A DNA stretch of 64,000 bases from Elusimicrobia bacterium GWA2_62_23 (lineage in GTDB: Bacteria > Elusimicrobiota > Elusimicrobia > Elusimicrobiales > UBA9959), in contig MGTV01000010.1 of NCBI GenBank assembly GCA_001799635.1, positions 1 to 64,000 of the forward strand, in the 5' to 3' direction. This document shows, one piece after another, positions 1-8,145 of this stretch. A program made the translations under genes and the position numbers. The notes below the pieces were generated by a model. The model was not told the DNA's origin. It ran no database searches and saw only the letters and a program-made list of their open reading frames with translations. The first letter of the stretch is position 1. Every line of letters begins with the position of its first letter.

Positions 1-1108
1 TCATGCCGCGGGTGGTTATGGCCGGGGTGCCCAGGCGCACGCCGCTGGTGATCATGGGCTTCTGGGGGTCGTAGGGGATGGTGTTCTTGTTCACCGTGAT
101 CCCGGCCTTGTCCAGCGCCTGTTCGGCCTCGAGGCCGGTGATGTTTTTGGCGCGCAGGTCCACGCTCATCAGGTGGCAGTCGGTGCCGCCGGAGACTATG
201 CGGTAGCCGCGGCCCTGCAGCTCGCGGGCCAGCTTGCGGGCGTTCTTGAGCACCTGCGTCTGGTACTCCTTGAACTTCGGGCTCATGGCTTCCTTGAAGC
301 AGATGGCCTTGCCGGCGATGGCGTGCATCAGCGGGCCGCCCTGGTTGCCCGGGAAGTTGGTGCGGTCCACGGACTTGGCGTAGCAGCCCTTGGAGAGGAT
401 CAGGCCGCCGCGCGGGCCGCGCAGGGTCTTGTGCGTGGTGGTGGTGACGATGTCGGCGTATTCCACCGGCGACGGGTAGATGCCGGCGGCTATGAGGCCG
501 GCGTAATGGGCGATGTCGGTGACCAGGAAGCATTTCCAGGTGTCGGCGGCGCGCTTAATGCGGGCCCAGTCCCATTTGCGGGAATAGTTGGAGGCGCCGG
601 CCATGATGAGCTTGGGGCGGTGCTTTTCTATGAGCTTTTCCATCTCCTCGTAGTCTATCAGCTCGGTCTCCTGGGAGACGTTCATGGTGATGATCTTGAA
701 GTAGCGGCCGGAGAAGTTGAGGGGATGGCCGTGGGAGAGGTGGCCGCCGTGGGAGAGGTTGAGGCCCATCACGGTGTCGCCGGGGTTGATGAGGGAGAGG
801 TAGGCGGCGATATTGGCCTGCGTGCCGGAATGGGGCTGTACGTTGGCGTGCTCGGCGCCGAAGAGTTTCTTGGCGCGGTCGATGGCCAGCTTCTCGGCCA
901 CGTCCACGTGCTCGCAGCCGCCGTAGTAGCGCTTGCCCGGGTAGCCCTCGGCGTATTTATTGGTGAGGACGCTGCCGAGGGCCTCGAGCACGGCCTTGGA
1001 GGTGTAGTTCTCGGAGGCGATGAGTTCCAGGTTGTTCTGCTGGCGCAGCACCTCGCCCTTGATGGCGGCGTAAAGCTGGGGGTCGTTCTTCTTTATCTCG
1101 TCGTACAT
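1..1108 (-). CDS. glyA: Serine hydroxymethyltransferase, 3' end cut by window edge
   Basis: This PLP enzyme interconverts serine and glycine and charges tetrahydrofolate with a one-carbon unit in the cytosol. About 369 residues are visible of a family length near 415, and the C-terminus lies beyond position 1. The ASENYTS segment (31-37), the YPGKRYYGG segment (56-64) and the PLP-lysine motif [14 protein letters not shown] (lysine at about 227) are typical of GlyA. The ATG at 1106-1108 is preceded on the minus strand by AAGGAGACCAAC, a good ribosome-binding site. It lies 39 bases downstream of the phosphatase gene on the same strand and may share its transcript. Identification is certain from the motifs; only the missing tail is unknown. 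Confidence 0.97.
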   Translation of the reverse strand, partial: MYDEIKKNDPQLYAAIKGEVLRQQNNLELIASENYTSKAVLEALGSVLTNKYAEGYPGKRYYGGCEHVDVAEKLAIDRAKKLFGAEHANVQPHSGTQANIAAYLSLINPGDTVMGLNLSHGGHLSHGHPLNFSGRYFKIITMNVSQETELIDYEEMEKLIEKHRPKLIMAGASNYSRKWDWARIKRAADTWKCFLVTDIAHYAGLIAAGIYPSPVEYADIVTTTTHKTLRGPRGGLILSKGCYAKSVDRTNFPGNQGGPLMHAIAGKAICFKEAMSPKFKEYQTQVLKNARKLARELQGRGYRIVSGGTDCHLMSVDLRAKNITGLEAEQALDKAGITVNKNTIPYDPQKPMITSGVRLGTPAITTRGM

Positions 1109-1147
1109 GTTGGTCTCCTTTGTCTGCAGCGAAAGCGTGGGTTTATT

Positions 1148-1600
1148 TTACTTCTTTTTCAGCTTTTCCAGCGCGGCCTGGACGGCGGTCTTGATCAGCT
1201 TGAACACTTCGAAATAGAAGAGGTCGCTGCGGCCGTAGGGGTCGGCGATGTCGTCGTGCCCGAAACCGGCGTATTCCACCAGGGTCTGCGTTTTTTTAGC
1301 GGCGCGGGGATAGCGCCTTATTATCTCGGCCTTGTGGCCGGCGGTCATGGCTAGTACCAGGTCGTTGGCCTTTATCATCTTGCCGGTCAGCGGCGCGGGC
1401 ACGTGCTTGAAATCTTTTATCCCTTCTTTTTCGAGCAGGTCCGCCACGGCCTTGGGCTGGGGAATGTCCTTGCTGGCCTCCAGGCCGGCGGAAGAAAAGT
1501 AAAACTTTAATTTTCCGTCCGCCGCCAGCCGGTTGGCGTAGTGGTGGGCGAGCACGGAGCGGCAGGTGTTGCCGGTGCAGACGAAGAGCACCTTCTTCAC
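1148..1600 (-). CDS. Low-molecular-weight protein-tyrosine phosphatase family protein
   Basis: The 150-residue protein opens with the phosphatase P-loop CTGNTCRS, with the nucleophile at Cys8 and the loop Arg at 14. It carries the general-acid Asp in DPYG at about 120. These are the defining elements of the low-molecular-weight phosphatase and arsenate reductase fold. The start is a GTG at 1598-1600 that overlaps the TGA stop of rsmI by four bases, which indicates translational coupling. In bacteria such proteins act on phosphotyrosine or phosphoarginine or tune surface polysaccharide kinases. No kinase is seen nearby, so the substrate is unknown. An arsenate reductase role is possible but nothing in the context supports it. 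Confidence 0.9.
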   Translation of the reverse strand: MKKVLFVCTGNTCRSVLAHHYANRLAADGKLKFYFSSAGLEASKDIPQPKAVADLLEKEGIKDFKHVPAPLTGKMIKANDLVLAMTAGHKAEIIRRYPRAAKKTQTLVEYAGFGHDDIADPYGRSDLFYFEVFKLIKTAVQAALEKLKKK

Positions 1601-2310
1601 GGCAGGTCCTCCGCGCCTTCCGGCTCGGGGGCGTCTTCGGCGGCGTCCGGCGGGCGCAGCAGCAGTACGATCTCGCCTTTTACCTCGCCCGCGGCTTCGA
1701 TCTTCGCTATGGTCTCGTCTATCAGCGCGCCGGTCCATTCCTCGTAGATCTTGCTGATCTCGCGCGCCACTATGGCGGTGAGGCCCGGGCCGAACTCTTC
1801 CTTCGCCAGCGCGAGGAATTTCTTGAGGCGGTAGGGGGATTCGAAAAGTATAACGGTCTTCTTCAGCTCGAAGGCGGCCTTGAGCGCCTTCACTATTTTG
1901 CCGCGCGAGCGGGGCAGGAAGCCGAGGAAGACGAAAGAGTCGCAGGGCAGGCCGGAGCCGGCCGCCGCCGCTATCACGGCCGAGGGGCCGGGCAGCGCCG
2001 AAACCTTGACGCCGGTGGAGCGCGCGAGGGCCACGAGTTTCCTGCCGGGGTCGGAAATGCACGGCGAGCCGCCGTCGGTGACCAGCGCCGCGCTCTTGCC
2101 GGAGCGCAGCCAAGCCATGGCGCCGGCCACGGAGCGCTCGTCGTGCTCGTGGTAGCGGAAAAGTTTTTTCTGCAGGCCGAAATGGTTCAGGAGGTTGAGG
2201 GTGCGGCGGGTGTCCTCGCAGAACACGGCGTCCGCTTCCTTGAGCGCTTCCAGCGCGCGCAGGGTGATGTCCTTGAGGTTGCCTATGGGGGTGGGAACGA
2301 TGAAGAGCAC
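1597..2310 (-). CDS. rsmI: 16S rRNA (cytidine-2'-O)-methyltransferase RsmI
   Basis: RsmI uses S-adenosylmethionine to methylate the ribose of C1402 in 16S rRNA at the decoding centre. The 237-residue protein shows the family start VPTPIGNL (5-12), the CEDTRRT segment (31-37) and the DGGSPCISDPG segment (79-89), which form the SAM-binding tetrapyrrole-methylase fold. Length is slightly below the usual 270-290, with a charged C-terminal tail. It starts three bases downstream of the HD-GYP gene and overlaps the phosphatase gene by four bases, so the three form one minus-strand transcription unit. Confidence 0.95.
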   Translation of the reverse strand: MLFIVPTPIGNLKDITLRALEALKEADAVFCEDTRRTLNLLNHFGLQKKLFRYHEHDERSVAGAMAWLRSGKSAALVTDGGSPCISDPGRKLVALARSTGVKVSALPGPSAVIAAAAGSGLPCDSFVFLGFLPRSRGKIVKALKAAFELKKTVILFESPYRLKKFLALAKEEFGPGLTAIVAREISKIYEEWTGALIDETIAKIEAAGEVKGEIVLLLRPPDAAEDAPEPEGAEDLP

Positions 2311-2313
2311 GGC

Positions 2314-3543
2314 TTATTTCTCGAATTCCGGCCAGCCGGCTTTCTCGAGCTTGAGGAAGGCGGTGACCACCTGCGGGTCGAACTGCTTGCCGGAGCCTTT
2401 TACGAGCTGGTCCTCGGCGATCTCCACGCTGAGGGCCTTGCGGTAGGGGCGGTCGCTGCGCATGGCGTCCCACGCGTCTATGGTGGCCACTATGCGCGCG
2501 CCGAGCGGGATCTCCTCGCCCTTGAGGCCCTCGGGGTAGCCCAGGCCGTTGTACCACTCCTGGTGGTACAGCACCATCTGCGAGACGGGGCCCAGGAAAT
2601 GGATGGGGGACAGGATCTGGTAGCCGATGGCCGGGTGCTTCTTTATCTCCTCGTATTCCTCGGCGGTCAGCTTGCCGGGCTTGGAGAGGATGCCGCCGTC
2701 TATGCCGATCTTGCCGATGTCGTGCAGCAGGGCGGCGTATTCCACGTAGCGCAGCATCTGGGCGGGCATGTGGAGCTCTTCGGCGAGGCGGCGGGCCTTC
2801 TGGCGGGCGCGGCCGGCGTGGTCGCCGGTGTAGGAGTCCTTGGCGTCTATGACGCGCGCCAGGGTCTGCACCATTTCCAGGTAGAAGTTCTCGAGGCTTT
2901 CGTAAAGCTTGATGTTCTCCAGCGTGATGGCGGTCTCGCCGGCCAGCAGGGTCAGGAATTTCAGGTCGTAGTCGGTGAAGGATTCTTTCTCGCGCGAGAG
3001 GTGGAGGTTCAGCACGCCGAACGGCTTGTCCTTGAGCTTGAGCGGGATGGCTATGAAGGGGTCCTTCTGCTCTTCCTTGCCGATGAAATCCTTGTACTGG
3101 GTGTTCTGCTGGGGGTCGGTGACGAAGATGGTCTCGCCGGTCTGGAAGGCGCGGCCGGCTATGCCGAGGCCGGGCTTTATGCGGGTGTTCTCTATGACCT
3201 CGCGGGAGATGTTCTTGGAGGCGGCGATCTTGAGCTCGTCGGCCACGGTGTCGTGGATCATCAGGGAGCCGCGGGGGGAGCTGATGAGCTCGCAGGCGGA
3301 CTCCACCACGGTCTGGTAGAAGTCCTCTTTCTTGATGGTGCCGGCGTTGACTATGCCGATCTCGTGGATGGTGAGGAGGCTGGTGAGCAGTTCGTCGAAC
3401 TTGCCCCAGGTGGTCTTCAGGGACAGGTCCCGGCCGTCGCTTTCGGAGGAATGTTTCTCCAGGCGCAGGTCGTAGAGCTTGCGCAGCAGGGCCCCCACCG
3501 CGAAAAGCAGGATGACTATTACCAGCGAAAGCAGGTATATCAT
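2314..3543 (-). CDS. GAF domain / HD-GYP domain signalling protein
   Basis: The 409-residue protein has one N-terminal membrane helix (about 2-20), a GAF sensor domain (about 55-215) and an HD-GYP domain (about 225-400). The HD pair is at 274-275 in LLHDIGKIG and the GYP motif is at 335-337. HD-GYP domains hydrolyse cyclic di-GMP. Here the canonical HHE triad reads HQE (327-329), so full catalytic activity should not be assumed. The ATG at 3543 is chosen because the hydrophobic helix follows at once; an in-frame ATG at 3594 would add 17 residues encoded in GC-rich intergenic-like sequence. It is the first gene of the unit running into rsmI. Confidence 0.85.
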   Translation of the reverse strand: MIYLLSLVIVILLFAVGALLRKLYDLRLEKHSSESDGRDLSLKTTWGKFDELLTSLLTIHEIGIVNAGTIKKEDFYQTVVESACELISSPRGSLMIHDTVADELKIAASKNISREVIENTRIKPGLGIAGRAFQTGETIFVTDPQQNTQYKDFIGKEEQKDPFIAIPLKLKDKPFGVLNLHLSREKESFTDYDLKFLTLLAGETAITLENIKLYESLENFYLEMVQTLARVIDAKDSYTGDHAGRARQKARRLAEELHMPAQMLRYVEYAALLHDIGKIGIDGGILSKPGKLTAEEYEEIKKHPAIGYQILSPIHFLGPVSQMVLYHQEWYNGLGYPEGLKGEEIPLGARIVATIDAWDAMRSDRPYRKALSVEIAEDQLVKGSGKQFDPQVVTAFLKLEKAGWPEFEK

Positions 3544-3647
3544 TAGACAAAGAATAGCAAAAGATGGCCGTAAAATGCCATCCAGCGCCGGCATATCCCC
3601 CTCGCTCGCCTAAGCGGGCGCGGCGGAAGAGGGCCTGCGTGCCTCCG

Positions 3648-3682
3648 CCGGCGTCGAACTCGGCTCGCACACCGTGCTCGCC
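3648..3682. repeat. GC-rich intergenic motif shared with 26811-26839
   Basis: The reverse complement of this stretch contains AGGCG, then CACGGTGTGCG, then GACGCCGG. The same blocks occur in the same order on the plus strand at 26811-26839, with a nine-base difference in spacing between the last two. Both copies lie in GC-rich intergenic DNA next to minus-strand genes. The function is unknown, and two short blocks in high-GC DNA could match by chance. Confidence 0.3.
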
Positions 3683-3793
3683 TCAGACAGCGCCGCCGCG
3701 GCCATAATGATAGGCCGTCCGCTGCGGCACTTGGCCCTGCGCCCTAACGGCTCACGAGGGGAACATGCCGGCGCCCTGGGCACCAGGCGCCTT

Positions 3794-3823
3794 TTGCTAT
3801 TGGGAACCTTTAATATTTATAAT
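3794..3823 (+). promoter_or_regulatory. Predicted promoter of dapB
   Basis: TTGCTA (3794-3799) and a perfect TATAAT (3818-3823) are separated by 18 bases. The dapB ATG begins at 3831, only seven bases after the -10 box, so transcription would start at or beside the start codon and the mRNA would be leaderless. No ribosome-binding site precedes the ATG, which agrees. Confidence 0.65.
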
Positions 3824-3830
3824 TGGATTG

Positions 3831-4550
3831 ATGGCTAAGAAACCTTTACGGGTGCTGCTTTGCGGCGCTTCCGGCCGCATGGGCCGGGCCGTGCGCGCCG
3901 AGATGGAAGGCTCGGGCGAGTTCGTCCTGGCCGCGGGCATAGACGCCAGGCCAGGGGCCGGCATAGAGCCGCCCGACGCTTTCGAGTACCAGCTGGCCTC
4001 CGCCGACGTGGTGGTGGATTTTTCCTCGCCCGAGGCCGCCTGCCGCTGCGCCGCCGCCTGCGCCAGGGCCCGCAAGCCCTTCGTGACCGGCACCACCGGT
4101 TTTTCCCCCAAACAGCTGGCCGCGCTGAAGGCCGCCGGCAAAAAGACCGCCGTTTTCCATTCCCCCAACATGAGCCCGGCCGTGAACCTCACCTTCGCGC
4201 TGGCCGCGCTGGCCGCCGCGCGCCTTAAGAATTTCGACGTGCACGTGAGCGAAGCCCATCACGCCGCCAAGCGCGACGCCCCTTCCGGCACGGCCCTGCG
4301 TTACGCCGAGCATATCGCGGCGGCGCGGGGCGGCGCCCTGCCCCCCGTGACCAGCGTCCGGGCCGGGGACATAGTGGGCGACCACACCGTTCTTTACGCC
4401 GGGCCCCATGAGCGGGTGGAACTCACGCACCGCGCCCACTCGCGGGCCGTGTTCGCTTCCGGGGCGCTGAAGGCCGCCGCCTGGACTTTCGGCCGGCGTC
4501 CCGGCTTCTACGATTATATGGACCTCCTGGGCCTGAAAGGCCTCGTCTAA
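3831..4550 (+). CDS. dapB: 4-hydroxy-tetrahydrodipicolinate reductase
   Basis: DapB reduces 4-hydroxy-tetrahydrodipicolinate with NAD(P)H in the diaminopimelate and lysine pathway, which feeds peptidoglycan synthesis. The 239-residue protein shows the nucleotide-binding GASGRMG loop (12-18), GTTGF (87-91) and the catalytic-site motif EAHHAAKRDAPSGTA (141-155), with the proton-donor His and the Lys that bind substrate. Length is normal for the family. An upstream ATG at 3765 in the same frame is rejected because it would precede the predicted promoter and adds an unrelated tail. The next gene follows after eight bases. Confidence 0.96.
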   Translation: MAKKPLRVLLCGASGRMGRAVRAEMEGSGEFVLAAGIDARPGAGIEPPDAFEYQLASADVVVDFSSPEAACRCAAACARARKPFVTGTTGFSPKQLAALKAAGKKTAVFHSPNMSPAVNLTFALAALAAARLKNFDVHVSEAHHAAKRDAPSGTALRYAEHIAAARGGALPPVTSVRAGDIVGDHTVLYAGPHERVELTHRAHSRAVFASGALKAAAWTFGRRPGFYDYMDLLGLKGLV

Positions 4551-4558
4551 GGAAAATT

Positions 4559-5506
4559 ATGAGCAAAGCTGAGATGATAAACTGGTTCCTTTTCGCCCTC
4601 GGCGCCATAGCGGCGCTCGCGGTCTACCTCTCCTATAAGAAGAGCTCGGCCATAATACAGCCGGGGCGCAAGGCCGTGGCCTTCAGCCCGGACCAGTTCC
4701 GGCTCGCGCACGAGACGGTGGAATTCTCCACCGCCGACGGCGTCCGCCTGAAGGGCTGGTTCATCCCCGCCCCCGGCGGTGAGAGCGGCAAGACCATAAT
4801 CTTCTGCCACGGCTGGACCTCCAACCGTGGCGAGATGCTGCGCGACACCTGGTTCCTGGCGGAGAGCGGCTTCAACCTCTTCTATTTCGATTTCCGCGCC
4901 TCCGGCGACAGCAAGGGCGCGGTTTCCAGCGTGGGCTACCTGGAAACGAGGGACTTCGACGCCGCCTACGAGTTCCTGAAGGCCAACCGGCCGCACATGG
5001 CCGAGTCGGTGGGCGTGTTCGGCACCTCCATGGGCGGTTCCGTGGCGGTTTACGCCGCCGCCAAATACCCGGAGCTCGCCTGCGTGCTGGCCGAGAACAC
5101 CTTCCTCAGCTACAACAAGGTGGTGGCCAACTGGAGCTGGAACCGCCTCAAGACCCCGTATTTCCCGCTCGTCTGGCTCACGCTGTTCTTCGTGAGGCGC
5201 AAGCTCAAGGCGGACCCGGAACCCTACAGCCCGCTGCACAACGCGGCCAGGGTCAGGATCCCGGCGATGTTCATAAACGGCGACAACGACGACCTGGTCC
5301 CCGCTTCGGACTCGGAGCGGCTCTTCGGGCTGTGCACGTCGGAGAAAAAGCAGATCTGGACGGTGGCCGGCGCCTCCCATGCCAAGTGCGCCGAGGTGGG
5401 CGGGCAGGTCTACAAGGAAAAGGTGGCCGCCTTCTTCGGGGAACACCTGCGCGAGCCCGAGCAGGAGAAACTGCCGCCCCAGGTCCCCGCCGCGGCCAGG
5501 CCCTGA
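4559..5506 (+). CDS. Membrane-anchored alpha/beta hydrolase
   Basis: The 315-residue protein has an N-terminal membrane helix (about 8-26) followed by an alpha/beta-hydrolase domain. The oxyanion-side motif FCHGWTSNRG is at 82-91, the nucleophile elbow GTSMGG places Ser157, and the likely acid and base are Asp245 in GDNDDLV and His274 in GASHAK. This resembles the family often annotated as dienelactone-hydrolase-like or BAAT/acyl-thioesterase-like, with an unknown substrate. The anchor and topology suggest a membrane-surface enzyme. It starts eight bases after dapB with GGAAAATT upstream and is probably cotranscribed, although no pathway link is evident. Confidence 0.85.
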   Translation: MSKAEMINWFLFALGAIAALAVYLSYKKSSAIIQPGRKAVAFSPDQFRLAHETVEFSTADGVRLKGWFIPAPGGESGKTIIFCHGWTSNRGEMLRDTWFLAESGFNLFYFDFRASGDSKGAVSSVGYLETRDFDAAYEFLKANRPHMAESVGVFGTSMGGSVAVYAAAKYPELACVLAENTFLSYNKVVANWSWNRLKTPYFPLVWLTLFFVRRKLKADPEPYSPLHNAARVRIPAMFINGDNDDLVPASDSERLFGLCTSEKKQIWTVAGASHAKCAEVGGQVYKEKVAAFFGEHLREPEQEKLPPQVPAAARP

Positions 5507-5515
5507 AAAAAACTA

Positions 5516-5544
5516 TTGCATTCCCCGGCGGCATAATGTAGTAT
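5516..5544 (+). promoter_or_regulatory. Predicted strong promoter of the small repeat protein
   Basis: TTGCAT (5516-5521) and TAGTAT (5539-5544) are 17 bases apart and preceded by a run of seven A residues that could act as an UP element. The layout closely matches the promoter at 10458-10486 in front of another small basic protein. Confidence 0.65.
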
Positions 5545-5620
5545 TTCCCTATCGCCCCCGACGGGTGCGAAAATATGCCCCGACGATAACAGTGGGGGGA
5601 AGTCAACGGAGGAAAGTGAA

Positions 5621-5857
5621 ATGGCTGAAATGATACAGAAAGTTGGTCTGAAGCGTGAGAAGGGTTACCTGTACTTCATCGACAAGAAAGGCGACATCTC
5701 CTGCGCGCTGATGGCCCGCGGCAAAAAGAAAGGCGGCAAGGCCAAGGTTGCCGTGAAGGTCGGCCTGAAGAAAGAGAAAGGCTACCTGTACTTCATCGAT
5801 AAGAAGGGCAACATCTCCCGCGCCATCATGAAGAATTCCGGCAAGAAGAAGAAGTAA
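5621..5857 (+). CDS. Small basic protein with two copies of a GYLYFIDKKG repeat
   Basis: The 78-residue protein is built from two near-identical units (about 8-36 and 46-75). Each has the core VGLK-x-EKGYLYFIDKKG-x-IS followed by a lysine-rich segment. It has no signal peptide or membrane segment and ends in a lysine run. A good ribosome-binding site (CGGAGGAAAG) precedes the ATG, a strong promoter lies upstream and a terminator follows directly, so it is a highly expressed single-gene unit. The charge suggests nucleic-acid binding, but that is inference. I do not recognise a named family with confidence. Confidence 0.85.
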   Translation: MAEMIQKVGLKREKGYLYFIDKKGDISCALMARGKKKGGKAKVAVKVGLKKEKGYLYFIDKKGNISRAIMKNSGKKKK

Positions 5858-5875
5858 TCCTTCTTTCTCTTGACG

Positions 5876-5909
5876 AACCGCCCGGTCACAAGCCGGGCGG
5901 TTTTATTTT
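5876..5909 (+). terminator. Rho-independent terminator
   Basis: A 10-bp stem AACCGCCCGG / CCGGGCGGTT with a seven-base loop is followed by TTTTATTTT. It ends the transcript of the small repeat protein. Confidence 0.9.
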
Positions 5910-5939
5910 GACCCGCCGGGTATTTGGTAGAATGTAGGC

Positions 5940-6656
5940 ATGAGGATCCTGATCACGCTGCTGTTGGCCGCCTCCCCGCTCTGCGCGGGGGAATGGGGCC
6001 GCGCCGAGAACTCCTCGGCCGGGGGGCTGCTGGCCGCCAAGGCCGAGGTCGTGACCATAGGCGGAGCGCCGCTGCTGGACCTCCTGGCCGCGCGCGACCA
6101 GGTTTCCCAGCCGCTGGAGATAGGCGGCGTTAAATTCCTCGCCACCGTGGTCTTCGACGCGAACTGGGATACGTGGTTCCTGCTGAAGCCGGCTTCCGGC
6201 CTGGGCGCCGGAGCCTGGAAGGAGACCGATCTCGCCGCCGGCGCGGTTTACCGGTACAGCGGGCTGGAACTTTACATAAAGGCCGAAAAGGGCGTGGTAA
6301 GGATAGACCGGGGCACGGAAGAGTCCAAGGAAGTCTCCATAAACTCCCTGTTCGACAAGCTTTACGCGGACGCCATGAAGGTCACTTTCGGCGGCCTCGT
6401 CACTTACGCCGTTTTTCGCAACCTGGAGCCGCTCTCCGAAGAAGAGGGCACCGTCACGCTGCGCCTGGGTTCCGACGGGCTCTATTATTATTCCGTGACC
6501 CGCGACTCGCTCGTGGCGGCCGCGCCGCGCTGGCTGCTCGCCGTGAACGGCGTGCTCTACGGCCTGCTGGTGCAGGACGGCTCGCTGCTGTTCGTTTCCA
6601 AGAAGATAGACCTGGCCAAGCCGGCGCCGCCGGCGGAGCGCGTCCGCGCCCGCTGA
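5940..6656 (+). CDS. Secreted protein of unknown function
   Basis: The 238-residue protein has a signal peptide (about 1-16, ending LCA before GEW) and then a beta-rich soluble region without recognised motifs. A -10-like TAGAAT (5928-5933) lies six bases before the ATG and no ribosome-binding site is visible, so a leaderless transcript is likely. It is bounded by terminators on both sides and therefore stands alone. Periplasmic or surface location is inferred from the signal peptide. I do not recognise the family. Confidence 0.75.
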   Translation: MRILITLLLAASPLCAGEWGRAENSSAGGLLAAKAEVVTIGGAPLLDLLAARDQVSQPLEIGGVKFLATVVFDANWDTWFLLKPASGLGAGAWKETDLAAGAVYRYSGLELYIKAEKGVVRIDRGTEESKEVSINSLFDKLYADAMKVTFGGLVTYAVFRNLEPLSEEEGTVTLRLGSDGLYYYSVTRDSLVAAAPRWLLAVNGVLYGLLVQDGSLLFVSKKIDLAKPAPPAERVRAR

Positions 6657-6674
6657 CCCGGCCGGAAAAAAAGG

Positions 6675-6708
6675 AAGGCGGCCCCCCGCGAGGAGGGCCG
6701 CCTTTTTT
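6675..6708. terminator. Bidirectional terminator between convergent genes
   Basis: A 10-bp stem AAGGCGGCCC / GGGCCGCCTT is followed by a T run and preceded by an A run (6665-6672), so it can stop transcripts from both sides. It separates the secreted protein gene from the convergent cysteine-rich gene. Confidence 0.88.
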
Positions 6709-6719
6709 CACGGGAGCGG

Positions 6720-7274
6720 TTAAACCTTCTTTCCCTTCTCTTCCTGCCGCGCCTTCGCCTTTTCCACCCTGGTCTTGCAGTCGTCCGAGAGCTTGCCCGC
6801 GTTCTTTATCAGGCAGTCGCGCACGCGGCCTTCCCCGGGTTTCACTTCCCCGCAGAGTTTCCTGGCGTCCGCGGCGCAAACTCCCGCGGCCGCGCCCCGC
6901 TTGCCGCCCCGGCCTTCCCCGCGGCCCAGCCCGGCGCGCATCTTGAAGCCGCGCTTGAACCCGGAGGCGAAACCCTGGCCGTATTCCCTCATGCAGACGC
7001 CGCCCCGGCCGCCCTTGTTGCGGGCCTGGCCTTCGCCGTGCCCCTTGCCGCGCCTTTCGGCCGCTGCGGCCTTGCGGTCCCGGCAGGCCTGGGATAAGTC
7101 CTTCTCATGTTCCTTAAGGCAGGCGAGCACGCGGCCTTCGCCGGGCTTCACGTCCTTGCAGAACTTGGCCGCGTCTTCGGCGCAGGGGCCCTTCCCCTTC
7201 TCCGCGGCGGCAGGCAAAGCCAGCGCCAGGCCCAGGCCCGCGCCGAAAACCGCTATAAGTATCTTGTTGTTCAT
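6720..7274 (-). CDS. Secreted cysteine-rich repeat protein (GLG1-type repeats)
   Basis: The 184-residue protein has a signal peptide (about 1-24, ending PAAA) and two matching cysteine-rich units. Each reads C-A-x-D-A-x-K-x-C, then VKPGEGRV, then C-L and a final C. They lie at about 31-66 and 134-170, separated by a glycine/arginine-rich linker. The pattern matches the Cys-rich GLG1 repeat family, whose bacterial role is unknown. The ATG at 7274 is chosen over one at 7301 because GGAGCGAGG precedes it on the minus strand. The gene stands alone. Confidence 0.8.
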   Translation of the reverse strand: MNNKILIAVFGAGLGLALALPAAAEKGKGPCAEDAAKFCKDVKPGEGRVLACLKEHEKDLSQACRDRKAAAAERRGKGHGEGQARNKGGRGGVCMREYGQGFASGFKRGFKMRAGLGRGEGRGGKRGAAAGVCAADARKLCGEVKPGEGRVRDCLIKNAGKLSDDCKTRVEKAKARQEEKGKKV

Positions 7275-7334
7275 AAAACCTCGCTCCTTTCTCCCGTGCA
7301 CTTATACAACGCAGGAGGGGGAGGTTTTATTGCA

Positions 7335-7440
7335 AGGGGACGTTCATTCCTAATTCCTAATTATTAACAATGCAGCCGCGCACTGCATGTGCCGTATATT
7401 AGGAGTGTGGATAATTAGGAATTAGGAATGAACGTCCCCT
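7335..7440. repeat. Perfect 30-bp inverted repeat (REP/MITE-like hairpin element)
   Basis: The left arm (7335-7364) and the right arm (7411-7440) are exact reverse complements. The outer part reads GGGGACGTT and the inner part holds two copies of ATTCCTA. A smaller hairpin, ATGCAG/CTGCAT, sits in the 46-base centre at 7370-7388. The arms are AT-rich against GC-rich surroundings. A second element with the same nine-base ends lies at 19921-19994. No transposase gene is present, so this is a non-autonomous palindromic element. Confidence 0.85.
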
Positions 7441-7451
7441 AGGGGATTGCT

Positions 7452-7808
7452 TCAGGGAAGGTCTACGTAGATGGCCCCGTCCTGGAGCCGCACGGGCCAG
7501 GTCTTGAGGCCGCGTGTCTCCAGGTCGGCGGCGGCAGGGTCCGGGTGGGCGCTGGCCGGGGCTTTGGGGATGGGGCGGCTTAGGGCCTCCCCGGTGCGGA
7601 TATCGAACTGGGCGTAATGCAGCGGGCAGGTGAGGATCCAGCCGGTCAGCGCCCCGCGCTCCAGGCGGGCGTTGGCGTGGCCGCAGGCCCGCTCTACGGC
7701 GTAGAACGCGCCTTCGTAATTGCAGAGCACGAGTTCCCTGCCGCTGAGGGTCAGGGCTTTCATGCCGCCGGGGGCGATATCGGATTGGTCGGCCGCTTTT
7801 ATGAGCAT
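7452..7808 (-). CDS. Rieske-type [2Fe-2S] ferredoxin-like protein
   Basis: This 118-residue single-domain protein has the Rieske ligands CGH (Cys42, His44) and CPLH (Cys61, His64), with a hydrophobic strand pattern typical of the small soluble Rieske ferredoxins related to NirD and dioxygenase ferredoxins. It would carry one electron in the cytosol. It is the last gene of a four-gene minus-strand operon that also holds a second Rieske protein, a glutaredoxin and a ferredoxin-thioredoxin reductase catalytic chain. One base separates it from the reductase gene. The redox partner is not identified. Confidence 0.88.
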   Translation of the reverse strand: MLIKAADQSDIAPGGMKALTLSGRELVLCNYEGAFYAVERACGHANARLERGALTGWILTCPLHYAQFDIRTGEALSRPIPKAPASAHPDPAAADLETRGLKTWPVRLQDGAIYVDLP

Positions 7809-7809
7809 A

Positions 7810-8145
7810 TTATTTTTTCGCGAATTTGGACGGCGGGATCTGCCTGAGCCCGTCGGGGTCAGTTACGTCCTTGTGCACGAACAGCCCGCACCAGCAGCGG
7901 CGCATGGCGTCGTAGTGTTCCCGGTGGAAAGGGATGCAGGGACAGACTATCTCCATGTTCTCGGCGCGGACCTTGGAGCGGGCCTGGCAGGGGCAGTAGG
8001 GCATGCCGTACTTCTCCTCCAGCATGACCTCCTGCTCCAGCAGGAAATCCGCGTCCTCCGCGTTGGGCGTGAATTTGTAGCCCAGTTCGGTTACCAGGGG
8101 CTCGAAAAGCAGGCGCAGCGCTTTTTTCCGCGCTTCCGGGTTCAT
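7810..8145 (-). CDS. Ferredoxin-thioredoxin reductase catalytic subunit-like protein
   Basis: The 111-residue protein carries the complete FTR catalytic-chain cysteine set: CPC at 51-53, CPC-x3-H at 68-74 and CWC at 84-86, followed by HKDV. In this family four cysteines hold a [4Fe-4S] cluster next to a redox disulfide, so that electrons from ferredoxin reduce thioredoxin-like targets. No variable-chain gene is seen in the window. The neighbouring glutaredoxin-like gene overlaps it by four bases (ATGA) and is the most likely partner or target. The ATG at 8145 is fixed by that overlap. Confidence 0.92.
   Translation of the reverse strand: MNPEARKKALRLLFEPLVTELGYKFTPNAEDADFLLEQEVMLEEKYGMPYCPCQARSKVRAENMEIVCPCIPFHREHYDAMRRCWCGLFVHKDVTDPDGLRQIPPSKFAKK

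Noticed and set aside
1148-3670. A single 840-residue open frame on the minus strand across the phosphatase, rsmI and HD-GYP genes
   Set aside because: Its upper part reads through rsmI and the HD-GYP gene in another frame and gives arginine/proline-rich low-complexity sequence. Only the last 150 residues, after the GTG at 1600, are a real protein.
5621-5857. Recent DNA tandem duplication only, without a gene
   Set aside because: The two units differ at several synonymous positions and the frame has promoter, ribosome-binding site and terminator, so it is a real gene with an old internal duplication.
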